Part shown: positions 42,816 to 53,051 of the stretch, piece by piece
Layout of the letters: each line of letters opens with the position of its first letter
Position numbering within the stretch: position 1 is the stretch's first letter
Source: Pectinatus haikarae
GTDB taxonomy: Bacteria; Bacillota; Negativicutes; Selenomonadales; Selenomonadaceae
DNA: 64,000 bases
Assembly: GCF_015732185.1 (NCBI RefSeq)
Contig: NZ_WIQM01000004.1
Location: 62,001 to 126,000 of the forward strand
Direction of reading: 5' to 3'
Notes under the pieces: model-generated
Databases searched by the model: none
The model's input: only the letters and a program-made list of their open reading frames with translations
What the model was told of the DNA's origin: nothing
Made by a program: the position numbers and the translations under genes

Positions 42816-43829
42816 ATGTTTGGAATGGCTAAGGATATCGGTATAGACCTGGGCACTGCCAATGTTTTAATATATGTCAAGGGCAAGGGAATTGTTCTGC
42901 GTGAACCCTCAGTTGTCGCGGTTGATAAAGATACCAATCGTATCCTTGAGATAGGCGAAGCGGCAAAAAAGATGATCGGACGCACACCGGGGAATATAGT
43001 AGCAATAAGACCGTTGCGCGATGGCGTGATTGCTGATTATGACATAACGGAAAAAATGATTCAATATTTTATTGAAAAAGTTGCCGGACATAGTTTCCTT
43101 GTGAAACCGCGCATAATGATATGTGTGCCTTCAAAAGTCACAACTGTTGAGAAAAGAGCTGTAAATCAGGCAGCAAAACAAGCAGGTGCAGCTGCGTCGT
43201 TTTTAATTGAAGAACCGATGGCTGCGGCATTGGGGGTAGGAATAGATGTTTCCGAACCTCAGGGCGTAATGGTGATAGATATAGGCGGTGGTACGACAGA
43301 TGTAGCAGTGATAAGTTTAGGCGGTGTCGTTGTAAGCGAATCGCTGCGAGTTGCCGGTGATAAATTTGACGAGGCTATAATAAAATACATAAAAGCCAAT
43401 CACAATATTATGATTGGCGAAAGAACTTCCGAAAATATAAAAATGGATGTAGGTACTGCTATAAAAGGGGCCCGCAATGTAAAAATGGAATTTCGCGGCA
43501 GAGATTTACTGAGTGGCCTGCCAAAAACTATTGAATTGACTTCCGATGAAATTGCCGAGGCACTTAAGAGCTCAGTGGATTCAATAGTGCGATGTGTGAA
43601 AAAAACATTGGAGGATACGCCGCCTGAACTTGCGGCTGATATTATGGATCACGGTATTATAATGACGGGAGGAGGCTCTATGCTGCACGGTTTAGATCAG
43701 CTTATACAAAAGGAAACGGCAATTCCAACATATTTGGCAGATGATCCGTTGTCCTGCGTAGCGATAGGAACCGGAAAAGCACTTGAATGGGTGGATAAGC
43801 TCGGAAAAAATAATAAAAGAATCAAATGA
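42816..43829 (+). CDS. mbl: MreB/Mbl-like bacterial actin
   Basis: A 337-residue actin homologue. Phosphate 1 is [20 protein letters not shown], phosphate 2 [20 protein letters not shown], adenosine [18 protein letters not shown]; the EEPMAAALG connect motif is present. It guides cell-wall synthesis for rod shape. The order mbl-flhO-flhP matches Bacillus subtilis, which favours the Mbl name over MreB. TTTAGGAGGAAT precedes the ATG. Confidence 0.93.
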   Translation: MFGMAKDIGIDLGTANVLIYVKGKGIVLREPSVVAVDKDTNRILEIGEAAKKMIGRTPGNIVAIRPLRDGVIADYDITEKMIQYFIEKVAGHSFLVKPRIMICVPSKVTTVEKRAVNQAAKQAGAAASFLIEEPMAAALGVGIDVSEPQGVMVIDIGGGTTDVAVISLGGVVVSESLRVAGDKFDEAIIKYIKANHNIMIGERTSENIKMDVGTAIKGARNVKMEFRGRDLLSGLPKTIELTSDEIAEALKSSVDSIVRCVKKTLEDTPPELAADIMDHGIIMTGGGSMLHGLDQLIQKETAIPTYLADDPLSCVAIGTGKALEWVDKLGKNNKRIK

Positions 43830-43951
43830 TTTGCTGTGCGATTTATTTTCCGAATGAGTAATATTATGCTGGTGCAAAAAAGGATAGGCAATAATTTTAG
43901 CGAATATATATTTATAATTTGTAGTTTTGTATTTGAATTAGGAGTGATGAT

Positions 43952-44794
43952 ATGCTGCGTGGGCTGTATACGGCTGCAACAGGGATGATGACTGAACAAA
44001 TACGTACTGATACGATAGCCAATAACCTGGCAAACGTCAATACTAATGGTTATAAAAAGGATGAAATGATAAGCGAAGAGTTTGAATCGGTCCTTTTACA
44101 TCGTATTAATGATGATTCACAGCAGGGCAGTATACTCGATCTGCAAAACATCGATACAGCACGAAAATATCTTTTGAAAGGAACTGTGGCTGCAGATGAA
44201 GGCGGTACGGCACCTTCCATAGGTTCTTTGGGACGCGGCGCAAAAGTTGCTGAAATAGCTGTTGTCCGTGATCAGGGAGCACTTGAAAACACGGGAAATA
44301 AGTTGGATCTTGCCATCACCGGAGATGGATATTTTTCTGTAAATACACCGCAGGGAGTCCGTTATACACGCGACGGCAATTTTTATCGTTCTGCCGCGGG
44401 GCAACTGGTGACAGCAAATAATCAGGCGGTGCTGAATACAGCGGGACAAGCTATAAATCTGCCTCCCGATACAGCGGACATCAATATTGGCGCTGACGGA
44501 ACGGTAAATGCGGGCGGACAGAATTTGGGACAGATCGGATTGGCCGGTTTTGCTGACCGCGGGGCTTTGCTGAAAGAGGGAGATAATTTATATCGCCCGC
44601 AAAATGGGGCACAGCCGCAGCAGGCGGCAGGTTCAATTCAGCAGGGCTGGCTGGAGAGATCCAATGTTAATGTGGCAAGAGAAATGGTTGAGCTTATTAA
44701 TAATTACCGCACATATGAAGCTGATTCTAAGGCACTGGTGACGCAGGATTCTTTGTTGGATAAAGCTGTTAATGATGTAGGCCGGGTATCGTAA
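43952..44794 (+). CDS. flgF: Flagellar basal-body rod protein FlgF/FlhO
   Basis: 280 residues: [20 protein letters not shown] and [13 protein letters not shown] at the N-terminus (rod signature), [24 protein letters not shown] in the middle, and the C-terminal helix [20 protein letters not shown]. It is the first of two paralogous rod genes behind mbl and corresponds to the proximal rod protein FlgF. TAGGAGTG precedes the ATG. Confidence 0.93.
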   Translation: MLRGLYTAATGMMTEQIRTDTIANNLANVNTNGYKKDEMISEEFESVLLHRINDDSQQGSILDLQNIDTARKYLLKGTVAADEGGTAPSIGSLGRGAKVAEIAVVRDQGALENTGNKLDLAITGDGYFSVNTPQGVRYTRDGNFYRSAAGQLVTANNQAVLNTAGQAINLPPDTADINIGADGTVNAGGQNLGQIGLAGFADRGALLKEGDNLYRPQNGAQPQQAAGSIQQGWLERSNVNVAREMVELINNYRTYEADSKALVTQDSLLDKAVNDVGRVS

Positions 44795-44834
44795 AAAATA
44801 TTTATGTTATGGTTTTGAAAGGAGTCTTACGATT

Positions 44835-45629
44835 ATGATGAGAGCGCTTTGGACTGCTGCCACAGGAATGACTACGCAGCAGCAAAATATGGATGTTATT
44901 TCTAATAATCTTGCCAATGTAAACACTACAGGCTATAAGAAACAACGTGCTGAATTTCAGGATTTGATATACCAGACACTCCGTCAGCCGGGAGCAACAA
45001 GCGGGCCGAACACTATTTATCCTGCTGCCATGCAGGCCGGACATGGAGCACGGCTGTCCGCTACAAATAGAATTTTTACACAAGGCAGCTATCAGTCGAC
45101 AGGCAATCCGACTGATATGGTCATTGATGGCGACGGTTTTTTTCAGATAACGATGCCTGACGGTACGATAGGTTATACGAGGGATGGGTCATTTAAATTG
45201 GATGAAACACGTCGTTTAGTCACATCTGACGGATATCCGCTGGACCCTGAAATTGTCATTCCGGAAGATGCGCCATCGGATACAATAACAATTGGCTCGG
45301 ATGGGACTGTTTCGGCAACACCGGCAGGGCAGGATACTCCGGAAGAAGTCGGCCAGATAAATTTGGCAAGATTTGTAAACCCGGCGGGACTGTCTGCACA
45401 GGGAAAAAATATTTTTTATCAGACTAATGCCTCGGGTGACGCTATTGTCAATAATCCGGGTGAAGACGGAGCGGGAACGATAACCCAGGGGTATCTCGAA
45501 ATGTCAAATGTGCAGGTGGCAGATGAGATGGTTAATATGATAGTTGCCCAGCGCGCTTATGAGTCAAATTCAAAAGCTATCACAACCAGCGATTCTATGC
45601 TGGAAATAGCCAATGGACTTAAACGGTAA
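44835..45629 (+). CDS. flgG: Flagellar distal rod protein FlgG/FlhP
   Basis: 264 residues: [31 protein letters not shown] (the FlgG-typical RAEFQDL), [15 protein letters not shown], and [20 protein letters not shown]. FlgG forms the distal rod crossing the periplasm and the rings. AAAGGAG precedes a double ATG. Confidence 0.96.
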   Translation: MMRALWTAATGMTTQQQNMDVISNNLANVNTTGYKKQRAEFQDLIYQTLRQPGATSGPNTIYPAAMQAGHGARLSATNRIFTQGSYQSTGNPTDMVIDGDGFFQITMPDGTIGYTRDGSFKLDETRRLVTSDGYPLDPEIVIPEDAPSDTITIGSDGTVSATPAGQDTPEEVGQINLARFVNPAGLSAQGKNIFYQTNASGDAIVNNPGEDGAGTITQGYLEMSNVQVADEMVNMIVAQRAYESNSKAITTSDSMLEIANGLKR

Positions 45630-45640
45630 CTGAGATACTT

Positions 45641-46624
45641 ATGATGAGAGAGAAAATTGTTATTGCAGTTGCATTTGCCATTTTTTCTTTTGTATCCTCA
45701 GCATCCGCTGCGGCGCCAGCATGGGTGACTGTTAATAGTACAGGGGTGATATGGGGCGAAGACATCCTTCTGGGATCAATAGCCAATATTGCCTGTGATG
45801 ATGGTCAGCGTCTGCAAGACCTGATAAATATGAAGCTTGGAACTATTTTACAGCCGGGCGGTATAAAAAATATTTCTGCATATGTATTGAAATTAAAGAT
45901 ACAGTCTTCTGGTGTGGATAGTGACAATATAACGTGGTCCATACCGGATAATATAACAGTTACAAGAATGTCACAGACAGTAACTTCAGCACAGATAATC
46001 ACTGAGGCTAAGATAAAGATGGAGCAGGCTGTCAAGGAAAGCGGTGAGCAGAGAGGATGGGAGCTTGAACCATTGAACGGTACTTCTGATATGGTTATTC
46101 CACCCGGCGAATTGCAAATGGATGCAGAAATCCCTTACGGAATAAAATATGCGGTGCCCACCATAGTTTACGTTAATTTCAAGGTAAAGGGCAAAGATGC
46201 GGGTAAGGCTGTATGCAGATTGCAGCTGCATATATTTGATAATGTTGTTGTTGCAGCCAGAGCAGTGAGGGCAAATAGCATTTTGACAACGGATGATCTG
46301 CGCCTTGAAAAAAAAGAAGTAAGTGCCGTAAATATATATTATATGACTGATCTTGATAAGGCTGTGGGGGAAATGCCTCGTTATCCGCTTAAACCCGGTG
46401 ATGTAGTGAGAGAAAATTTATTGGCAAGCCCTGTTCTGATTGCAAGAGGGGCACCAGTCCACATTATAGTCAACCATAACGGATTGAAAATACAGACGGA
46501 TGGAACCGCAATGACTAACGGCAGCAAAGATGAATTTATTAAAGTAAAAAATTCAATAACGGGAATTGTTGTTAATGGACGGGTAGTTGATCAAAATACT
46601 GTTGAAATTCAAATGGATAATTAA
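45641..46624 (+). CDS. flgA: P-ring assembly chaperone FlgA
   Basis: 327 residues with a signal peptide ending SSASAAAP. The C-terminal SAF domain carries VVVAARAVRANSILTTDDLRLE, the diagnostic motif, then GEMPRYPLKPGDVVRENLL and a final GIVVNGRVVDQNTVEIQ. The N-terminal half is longer than in enterics. It helps polymerise the FlgI P-ring. Next are flgH and flgI. Confidence 0.93.
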   Translation: MMREKIVIAVAFAIFSFVSSASAAAPAWVTVNSTGVIWGEDILLGSIANIACDDGQRLQDLINMKLGTILQPGGIKNISAYVLKLKIQSSGVDSDNITWSIPDNITVTRMSQTVTSAQIITEAKIKMEQAVKESGEQRGWELEPLNGTSDMVIPPGELQMDAEIPYGIKYAVPTIVYVNFKVKGKDAGKAVCRLQLHIFDNVVVAARAVRANSILTTDDLRLEKKEVSAVNIYYMTDLDKAVGEMPRYPLKPGDVVRENLLASPVLIARGAPVHIIVNHNGLKIQTDGTAMTNGSKDEFIKVKNSITGIVVNGRVVDQNTVEIQMDN

Positions 46625-46646
46625 GATATTGATCGCAGGTGATACA

Positions 46647-47246
46647 ATGAAAAGTGGACGGCTAATAATCATAGTGTTCTTCTTATTTACTGCACTGGGT
46701 TTTCAGCAGCCATCGGCTGATGCACAGTCATTATGGGCCGATACGCAGAACAATTCATCTATGAGTTTATTTGCTGACAGGAAAGCGCATGGCATAGGTG
46801 ACATCTTGACTGTTGTTATAAGCGAATCATCTTCAACGAGTGCCACAAAATCGACAAGCAACGGGAAAACAGCGAGTAATTCACTGAATGCAGGAGCCGG
46901 AATCTTTAGTTTCTTGGCACAGGCCAGTGCGGGTCAGACCGACAGTTTTAAGGCCACAGGTTCGGCAAAAGATACGAATACGGTAAGCGGCAGAATAACG
47001 GTGACTGTGGTTGATGTGCAGCCGAATGGGAATATGATAATAGAAGGAACGCAGTCTATCTGGCAGAATAAAGACGAACATAAAATCACTTTGCGCGGTG
47101 TAGTGCGGCAGGATGATGTAGCTTATGATAATACTATTTCTTCCTACTTGGTTTCTGACGCCACTCTCAAATTTGACGGAAAAGGTCCTTTAAATGCGAA
47201 ACAAAGACAGGGTATTCTGTCACAGATATTTAATATACTTTTTTGA
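46647..47246 (+). CDS. flgH: Flagellar L-ring protein FlgH (no lipobox)
   Basis: 199 residues. The ATG at 46647 follows GCAGGTGAT; the frame from 46587 overlaps flgA. It has LWADTQNNSSMSLFADRKA and GDILTVVISESSSTSATKST near the N-terminus and VVDVQPNGNMIIEGTQ, then GVVRQDDV, near the C-terminus. The signal peptide ends in SADAQ and there is no cysteine, whereas proteobacterial FlgH is a lipoprotein. It forms the outer-membrane ring. Confidence 0.92.
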   Translation: MKSGRLIIIVFFLFTALGFQQPSADAQSLWADTQNNSSMSLFADRKAHGIGDILTVVISESSSTSATKSTSNGKTASNSLNAGAGIFSFLAQASAGQTDSFKATGSAKDTNTVSGRITVTVVDVQPNGNMIIEGTQSIWQNKDEHKITLRGVVRQDDVAYDNTISSYLVSDATLKFDGKGPLNAKQRQGILSQIFNILF

Positions 47247-47268
47247 TATATGAAAAAGAGGATGTTAT

Positions 47269-48393
47269 ATGCAAAATATATTGAGAACAATAGCCTTTGC
47301 CGCAGTAGTCTTTTTTATCGCTGGATCGGCCGGAAATGTTTTTGCTGCTGATGCTTCTGCGGCAAGGATAAAAGATATTGCAAAGGTAGAAGGCGTACGT
47401 TCAAATCAGCTGGTGGGTTATGGCTTGGTTGTGGGCCTTCCAGGTACGGGTGACAGCAATAAGACCATTGAGACTTTAAACTCTGTAGTCAATATGCTGA
47501 AAAACTTTGGAGTAAGTATTGACAGCACAGCAGTGGGGACCTCCACGTTAAAGACAAAGAATGTTGCGGCTGTTATGGTGACCGCGACTCTTCCGGCTTT
47601 TTCTCATGCGGGTGATAATATAGACTTTACTGTGTCATCAATGGGAGATGCGAAAAGTCTGACAGGAGGAGTTCTGTTACAGACACCTCTGAAAGCGGGT
47701 AATGGGCAGGTTTACGCTGTGGCGCAGGGACCGATAGCTACAGGAGGATATTCTACTTCGGGCGGAAGTAAAAATATAACGACAGTCGGGACTGCAAGCG
47801 ATGGAGCAATAGTGGAACAGACAGTAGAGGACAGTCTTGGACAGAATGGAACCATTTCTTTATCCGTAAATAATGCTGATTTTTCGACAGCGGCACGTAT
47901 TGCGGGAGCGATTAATTCAAACTTTGGCGGAGTAGCTTCGGCAGTCAGCCCAGGAAGAATTAATGTATCAGTGCCGGCTTATTATCGCAACAATATTGTA
48001 GGCTTTGTCGCCAATCTCGAAAATTTGCCGGTAGTGCCGGATTCTCCTGCAAAAGTAGTTGTCAATGAGAGGACAGGTACTATTGTTATGGGCGGCAATG
48101 TCAGTGTTGATGAGGTCGCTATTGCGCAGGGTGGATTAAGTATAAGTATAGATAAAACGACAAATGTTTATCAGCCGGCGCCATACAGTTTAGGCAAAAC
48201 AATTGTTACAAAAAATAATACTACCAATGTGAAGGAAGAAAAGGCCAATACGGTTGTACTCGGAGCAACGGCTGATGTAAATGATGTAGTAGGAGCACTT
48301 AATGCTGTTGGTGCAACGCCAAGAGATATTATTTCTATTTTGCAGGCTATGAAGGCATCTGGGGCATTGCATGCCGAGCTGCAGGTTATTTGA
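47269..48393 (+). CDS. flgI: Flagellar P-ring protein FlgI
   Basis: 374 residues; signal peptide ending NVFAAD. The FlgI signature is VEGVRSNQLVGYGLVVGLPG near the N-terminus, followed by MLKNFGVSI, KTKNVAAVMVTATLP and VVVNERTGTIVMGGNV. It forms the ring in the peptidoglycan layer around the rod. The stop is just before the next start. Confidence 0.97.
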   Translation: MQNILRTIAFAAVVFFIAGSAGNVFAADASAARIKDIAKVEGVRSNQLVGYGLVVGLPGTGDSNKTIETLNSVVNMLKNFGVSIDSTAVGTSTLKTKNVAAVMVTATLPAFSHAGDNIDFTVSSMGDAKSLTGGVLLQTPLKAGNGQVYAVAQGPIATGGYSTSGGSKNITTVGTASDGAIVEQTVEDSLGQNGTISLSVNNADFSTAARIAGAINSNFGGVASAVSPGRINVSVPAYYRNNIVGFVANLENLPVVPDSPAKVVVNERTGTIVMGGNVSVDEVAIAQGGLSISIDKTTNVYQPAPYSLGKTIVTKNNTTNVKEEKANTVVLGATADVNDVVGALNAVGATPRDIISILQAMKASGALHAELQVI

Positions 48394-48403
48394 GGACTTG
48401 AAA

Positions 48404-48799
48404 ATGGAAAAAATAAATTCTATAACGACAATACCCGCCATGGAGCAGGTCAAGCAGGCACAAGAACTGAAACAGCTGAAAGCGGCTGGGGAAAGTCTTG
48501 AAAAAACCGCAGGAAATGCTGATACAGCCAGAGGCGCTTCTAAATTGAAGGATGCGTGTGTGCAATTTGAGGCGATGTTTCTTGACTTGATGTATAAAGA
48601 AATGAGAAAGACGGTACCTGAAGATTCGCTGCTGGGAGATTCAAATGCGGATAATATTCTGCGCTCAATGCATGATACAGAGATGACAAAAAATTTGGCG
48701 CAGGCTGGAGGCGTCGGGTTGGCTGATATGCTCTATCGGCAGATACAAAAGCAGGATGTAAAACCACCGCTGATGGCAGTAAATACGTATAAGAAATAG
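48404..48799 (+). CDS. flgJ: Rod-binding protein (FlgJ N-terminal type)
   Basis: 131 residues. The rod-binding domain is ACVQFEAMFLDLMYKEMRKT, then MHDTEMTKNLAQAGGVGLADML. The C-terminal muramidase domain of enteric FlgJ is absent, so a separate enzyme must open the peptidoglycan. The ATG at 48404 follows GAGG; the frame from 48371 lies within flgI. Confidence 0.9.
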   Translation: MEKINSITTIPAMEQVKQAQELKQLKAAGESLEKTAGNADTARGASKLKDACVQFEAMFLDLMYKEMRKTVPEDSLLGDSNADNILRSMHDTEMTKNLAQAGGVGLADMLYRQIQKQDVKPPLMAVNTYKK

Positions 48800-48816
48800 A
48801 TTTGGCTGATATCAGA

Positions 48817-48899
48817 GAGGCTGTTGCAAAATATAAATTTGTGAGCTGATTGTTTATTCTTCAGGCTGCAAATCAATGCATTTTGCAATAGGCTCTTTT
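48817..48899 (+). repeat. Long inverted repeat after the flagellar genes
   Basis: GAGGCTGTTGCAAAAT (48817-48832) and ATTTTGCAATAGGCTC (48880-48895) are inverted with two mismatches and 47 bases between, and are followed by TTTT. It could end the flagellar transcript. The arm GAGGCTGTTGCAAAA also resembles insertion-sequence ends seen in Firmicutes, so a MITE remnant is possible. Confidence 0.5.
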
Positions 48900-48932
48900 G
48901 TTTTAATTACTATAAAAAGAGGGATATATTCG

Positions 48933-50336
48933 GTGATAAAAAATTTAAATAAATTTGTTAATATCATAACGTTTTTGGCTATTATATTTCCGTCAATAGC
49001 ATTTGCGGCAAATCGTCCACTCAATATGACAGAAGCCCGTTCGGGGATCTCTGAGGAAAATGTGCGTATAGTCCTTCAATTTGATAGTGTACCAACATAT
49101 CAAGTAACTGCAGATCCTTCAGGAAAAAATATTCGTATGGATTTTTCAGGTGTGGATGCGGCCAGAGCTAAAAATAATGTAGCTGTCGATGGCGATATAG
49201 TACAATCTGTGGATATTACAAATACGCAGTCAGGCTGTAACGTCCTTATTGCATTGAATCAGGCGGTGCCTTATACGGTAAATACTCTGCAGAATCCGGC
49301 AAGAGTATTTATAGATATAAAAAGATATTATGAACATACAACAAAGCGCAGTATTGAAAGCGGACTTGATTATACGGCATACGACAGACGTAATGCTGAT
49401 GGAGTGCTCAAAGCATATATACTTGATATAGATCCTTCCAAATTTGAATTAATTCCTGTACTTGGCGGCGGACGAACCCTGGGGAAAAATACGGTTTCAA
49501 ATATGGTACACTATTATAATGCTGAAGCAGGAGTCAATGCTTCTTATTTCGGCGGGCAAAAAGATGTATACGGTTTGACAAAAATTGATGGGACTGTTGC
49601 TACGACTACATATCTGGCCCGAACAGCATTTGGCATGGATACTGCCGGAAAAGCGATAATCGGAATAGTAAATTATAGTGGAAGTGTTCACACTAAAAAC
49701 GGGGATTTTCCCATCAGCGGAGTTAATTGTGATCGCAGTGCTGATACGATAGTGGAATACAATTCTTTTTATGGGAACAGTACGGGAACTAATGAATATG
49801 GAATAGAATATGTTGTTCAGGATAATAAAATAGTGAGGATAAATACCAATGATACAGCCCTGAGGGACGGACAAATTGTAATTTCAGCACATGGTGTAAT
49901 GAAAGATGCTTTGAGCGGTATGAAAGTCGGAGATGAAATGACTGTCAACGAAGATCTCGGCGATATTTGGAAAAATGCGGTTCAAATTGTGGGAGTGGGA
50001 CCGCAGCTTGTCAAAGATGGAAAGGTAGATGTAACTGCCGATGATGAACAGATAGGACCAGATGTAACAGGCGGAAGAGCACCTCGTACTGCTGCAGCAA
50101 TCAAGGCAGATGGTCATGTGATGCTGGTAGTTGTTGATGGTCGTCAATCGCAAAGCTCTGGTCTGACGTTAAACGGATTTGCACAATTGCTGATTGATTC
50201 AGGGGCAATTGAGGCAGTAAATTTTGATGGTGGCGGTTCTTCGGAAATGGTGATAGGCGGGCAAATTACCAATTCGCCGTCAGATGGAATGGAAAGACCT
50301 GTGGGAGTGGCACTGGCTGTTGTGAAAAAAAAATGA
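48933..50336 (+). CDS. AMIN-NAGPA exported phosphodiester glycosidase
   Basis: A 467-residue exported protein. The GTG at 48933 follows GAGGG and starts a signal peptide ending SIAFAA. An AMIN-like domain (RPLNMTEARSG to ARVFIDIKRYYE, about residues 27-135) probably binds peptidoglycan. The NAGPA domain follows, with GVNASYFGG, GRAPRTAAAIKADGHVML and VNFDGGGSSEMVIGG. NAGPA enzymes cleave phosphodiester-linked sugars; in bacteria some act on wall polymers. The substrate here is unknown. Confidence 0.88.
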   Translation: MIKNLNKFVNIITFLAIIFPSIAFAANRPLNMTEARSGISEENVRIVLQFDSVPTYQVTADPSGKNIRMDFSGVDAARAKNNVAVDGDIVQSVDITNTQSGCNVLIALNQAVPYTVNTLQNPARVFIDIKRYYEHTTKRSIESGLDYTAYDRRNADGVLKAYILDIDPSKFELIPVLGGGRTLGKNTVSNMVHYYNAEAGVNASYFGGQKDVYGLTKIDGTVATTTYLARTAFGMDTAGKAIIGIVNYSGSVHTKNGDFPISGVNCDRSADTIVEYNSFYGNSTGTNEYGIEYVVQDNKIVRINTNDTALRDGQIVISAHGVMKDALSGMKVGDEMTVNEDLGDIWKNAVQIVGVGPQLVKDGKVDVTADDEQIGPDVTGGRAPRTAAAIKADGHVMLVVVDGRQSQSSGLTLNGFAQLLIDSGAIEAVNFDGGGSSEMVIGGQITNSPSDGMERPVGVALAVVKKK

Positions 50337-50478
50337 TAGAAAATATTTGAGGCAAAGCAAAAATATTCTGCTTGCTATTAAAGTATGCTAATGTATAATG
50401 AAAAGAAAAGGCTTATAAGAATTAATTGCTATAGTAATAATATGATATATGTTTTTATAGCGAAAGGAGCTGCTTGAA

Positions 50479-50772
50479 TTGAAAAAAAAGTTGTTGATTT
50501 TATTTTTTATAGTTATTATGGCGGGAATTTATCATATGGCACAGGCTCAATCCATAATTGAGGAAAAATCCGCTTTAACGGGAACTGTATCATGGACAGC
50601 ACAAGCTGGAAGTATGGTAAAGGAAGGCAGCGATTTAGTAAAAATAGACACAATGACAGGAGAAACGGCAGCCAGCAGGGCTTCGTCGGACGGAACGGTA
50701 AGGGAGATCCTGGTGCATCCGGGTGAAAAAATAGCAGTTGGGCAGATCGTGGCCAGGATTACAGCCGAATAG
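50479..50772 (+). CDS. Exported biotin/lipoyl-like domain protein
   Basis: A 97-residue protein with a TTG start nine bases after AAAGGAG. Signal peptide (LLILFFIVIMAGIYHMAQA), then a lipoyl/HlyD-like hammerhead fold: GTVSWTAQAGSMVKEGSDL and SDGTVREILVHPGEKIAVG. The turn lacks the MKM/DKA lysine, so it is not expected to be biotinylated or lipoylated. A free periplasmic hammerhead unit is unusual; it may be part of an export adaptor. Confidence 0.75.
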   Translation: MKKKLLILFFIVIMAGIYHMAQAQSIIEEKSALTGTVSWTAQAGSMVKEGSDLVKIDTMTGETAASRASSDGTVREILVHPGEKIAVGQIVARITAE

Positions 50773-50888
50773 CAGATAATTTTCTAGTTTGGAAGAAAAA
50801 ATGTGCAGGGCGTTTATTTGTTGTCGATATGATGTGGGCAATTGCATGAGTCGGTATATAGAATCCAGTAAATTTTGAGGTGAATTTT

Positions 50889-52832
50889 TTGCAAAAAATT
50901 GGGAAGAGTTTTTTTGTGTTATTAATTGCGTGCATTTTATCAGTACCTGTCACTGGTATGGCAGCTATGCCGCCAATATTGACAGCACAGCAATTGCAGC
51001 CTGGAATGATAGGAACGGCTGAGACTGTGGTGCAGGGTAACGAAGTGGAAAGCTTCAATGTAAAAATAATAGGTGTAACTGATAACGGGAAGGGCGCGGC
51101 CAGGCAGATCATGGCAGAAGCTTACGGACCGGTTATAAATGATACAAACGGTGTCATACATGGAATGAGCGGCAGTCCCGTGTATGTAAATGGATACTTG
51201 ATAGGTGCTATTGCCCGCGGTATTGGCAGTGATACAAATCCCCGTGTATTTTATATAACACCAATAGAAGATATGTTAAAACTTTGGAATCTGCCTGATC
51301 CAAAAGCTGATGAAGGCTCAATCAAACAGGTAAAGATAAATCCATTAGACAGAAAAGAAATGCTTGCAAAGGATGAAGCTAAGCTGGAGGCTATATTCAA
51401 AAAGAAAAAAGATATATCGGATAAAATGATAATAGGTACCAAACCGAAAATCAATCAAGAGGAAAGCAGTAAAATGCAATTTGTCGATACGACTGATTGG
51501 AAAAAGACATATGGATATGAAAGCACACCTAATGATGTATCAGTCGGCATACCATTGGCTGTAAACGGTTTTTATGGTGCAGGAATGAGTTTTTTGAAAA
51601 AAGAGCTTTTGCCATTTAATATGTATCCGTATGCCGCGAGCTTAGGGTCGGGCGTTTCTTCAAATGATGACAGTCCTGTCGGTCCGGCTGATGTGATCCC
51701 TGGAAGTTCTGTCGGAGTGGCATTATCTTATGGAGATTTTTCCGTAGGGGCAGTGGGTACCATTACGGCAGTGGATGAAAATCGAATACTGGCCTTCGGC
51801 CATCCCTTTACATATAAGGGCAATGTTAACTATTTTATGACGGATGCAAGCATTGTCGGTACAGCGAGCGGCTTAGTGAACGGACAAAAGGTCTCATCTT
51901 TTGGAAAAATAATCGGACGTATAAATCAGGATCGCTACTCTGGTGTGAGCGGTATATTGGGCAGATATCCCTCTGTAGTTCCGATGAAGGTTACGGTTAC
52001 TGATAAACAGACGGGAAAACAATCAGTTTTTGCCACGAGTATTGCTTATGATGAAGAGCTGCTGCCTAATTTAGCAGCAAGCGTTGCTTATGCGTCATTG
52101 GACAGGACTATAGATAGCCTCAGCTCTGGCACTGCAAATGTCAAATTTGCCATAAGAACAAATGCTGTTGATAATGGAGAAATAGACAGAAGCAATATGT
52201 ACTATAACAGTACCGATGTGGGGCAATTTGCTGTTTCTGAATTAGGGCAGCTGCTGAATATTATTTGTACCGATACAAATAGACAGTATGATGTCACAGG
52301 TATAAGTATTGATATGATATTTAATGAAAAAAGAAAAACAGCCTCCATTATTAGTGTAATTCCCGATAAATCTGTGGTTCATCCGGGAGAAGTGGTAAAC
52401 TTGAAGGTTATTCTTGAACCATACAGAAGTCCGCAGGAACAGATACTTATCCCGTATACTGTCCCGCAAAATCAGGCGTCAGGCAATATGACACTGGAAG
52501 TGAGAGGCGGCGGTCTTGTGCCGGTGGTTATTTCTCCGTTGCAGGGATTGGATTTGACGCCTGAGGAGAATAAATCATTGTCAGCTGCCGATAAAATAAA
52601 GGGATTTTTACAAACTGACAAGAATAATGAAATCATTGTGGCAGCAGCTGTTCCCGCAATGATAAGCGAAAAAGATCAGGAAAAGGCTATAGCCAGCGCT
52701 TTGGAAATGCAAAAAAAATTGGAAGCGGACGGACAAATGGGGAAAAAAAGCTTCGAACCAAAAGAAAATAAAGCAGTGACGAGCTATATTATTGATAATG
52801 TGGTACGTATAAATTTAAATGTAAAAAAATAA
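50889..52832 (+). CDS. SpoIVB-type S55 peptidase, exported
   Basis: A 647-residue protein. I choose TTG 50889, seven bases after GAGGTG; the GTG at 50880 overlaps the site. Signal peptide, then the S55 domain: LQPGMIGTAETVVQGNEVESF, the Ser motif VIHGMSGSPVYVNG near residues 89-102, and ILAFGHPFTYKG. The C-terminal half is beta-rich. Homologues occur in non-sporulating Negativicutes with a presumed envelope role. It precedes the mla genes but is separated by a terminator. Confidence 0.85.
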   Translation: MQKIGKSFFVLLIACILSVPVTGMAAMPPILTAQQLQPGMIGTAETVVQGNEVESFNVKIIGVTDNGKGAARQIMAEAYGPVINDTNGVIHGMSGSPVYVNGYLIGAIARGIGSDTNPRVFYITPIEDMLKLWNLPDPKADEGSIKQVKINPLDRKEMLAKDEAKLEAIFKKKKDISDKMIIGTKPKINQEESSKMQFVDTTDWKKTYGYESTPNDVSVGIPLAVNGFYGAGMSFLKKELLPFNMYPYAASLGSGVSSNDDSPVGPADVIPGSSVGVALSYGDFSVGAVGTITAVDENRILAFGHPFTYKGNVNYFMTDASIVGTASGLVNGQKVSSFGKIIGRINQDRYSGVSGILGRYPSVVPMKVTVTDKQTGKQSVFATSIAYDEELLPNLAASVAYASLDRTIDSLSSGTANVKFAIRTNAVDNGEIDRSNMYYNSTDVGQFAVSELGQLLNIICTDTNRQYDVTGISIDMIFNEKRKTASIISVIPDKSVVHPGEVVNLKVILEPYRSPQEQILIPYTVPQNQASGNMTLEVRGGGLVPVVISPLQGLDLTPEENKSLSAADKIKGFLQTDKNNEIIVAAAVPAMISEKDQEKAIASALEMQKKLEADGQMGKKSFEPKENKAVTSYIIDNVVRINLNVKK

Positions 52833-52848
52833 TAGTATTGCTTTTTAA

Positions 52849-52882
52849 AAAAAATAGTAAATTAGTATTTACTATTTTTTTT
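52849..52882 (+). terminator. Terminator before the mla genes
   Basis: AAATAGTAAAT-TAGT-ATTTACTATTT followed by T residues and TTATTATT. AU-rich, so moderately strong. Confidence 0.65.
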
Positions 52883-53051
52883 ATTATTGTTAAAATCATG
52901 TAATAGAATGTTTTTACATATGAGTATTGCAGATACCTTGTTTTAAAATCTAAGGGATGATTTTGGTGTGAAAATAGTGTAGGTGAATTAAAAACTATTG
53001 CTGAGCATGTTTTGAAGCAAAGTGTTTTTATGAAGTGAAGGTGGTGTTTGG

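Noticed and set aside
43697-44449. Leftward ORFs opposite mbl and flgF
   Set aside because: They are shadows of well conserved coding frames and have no ribosome binding sites.
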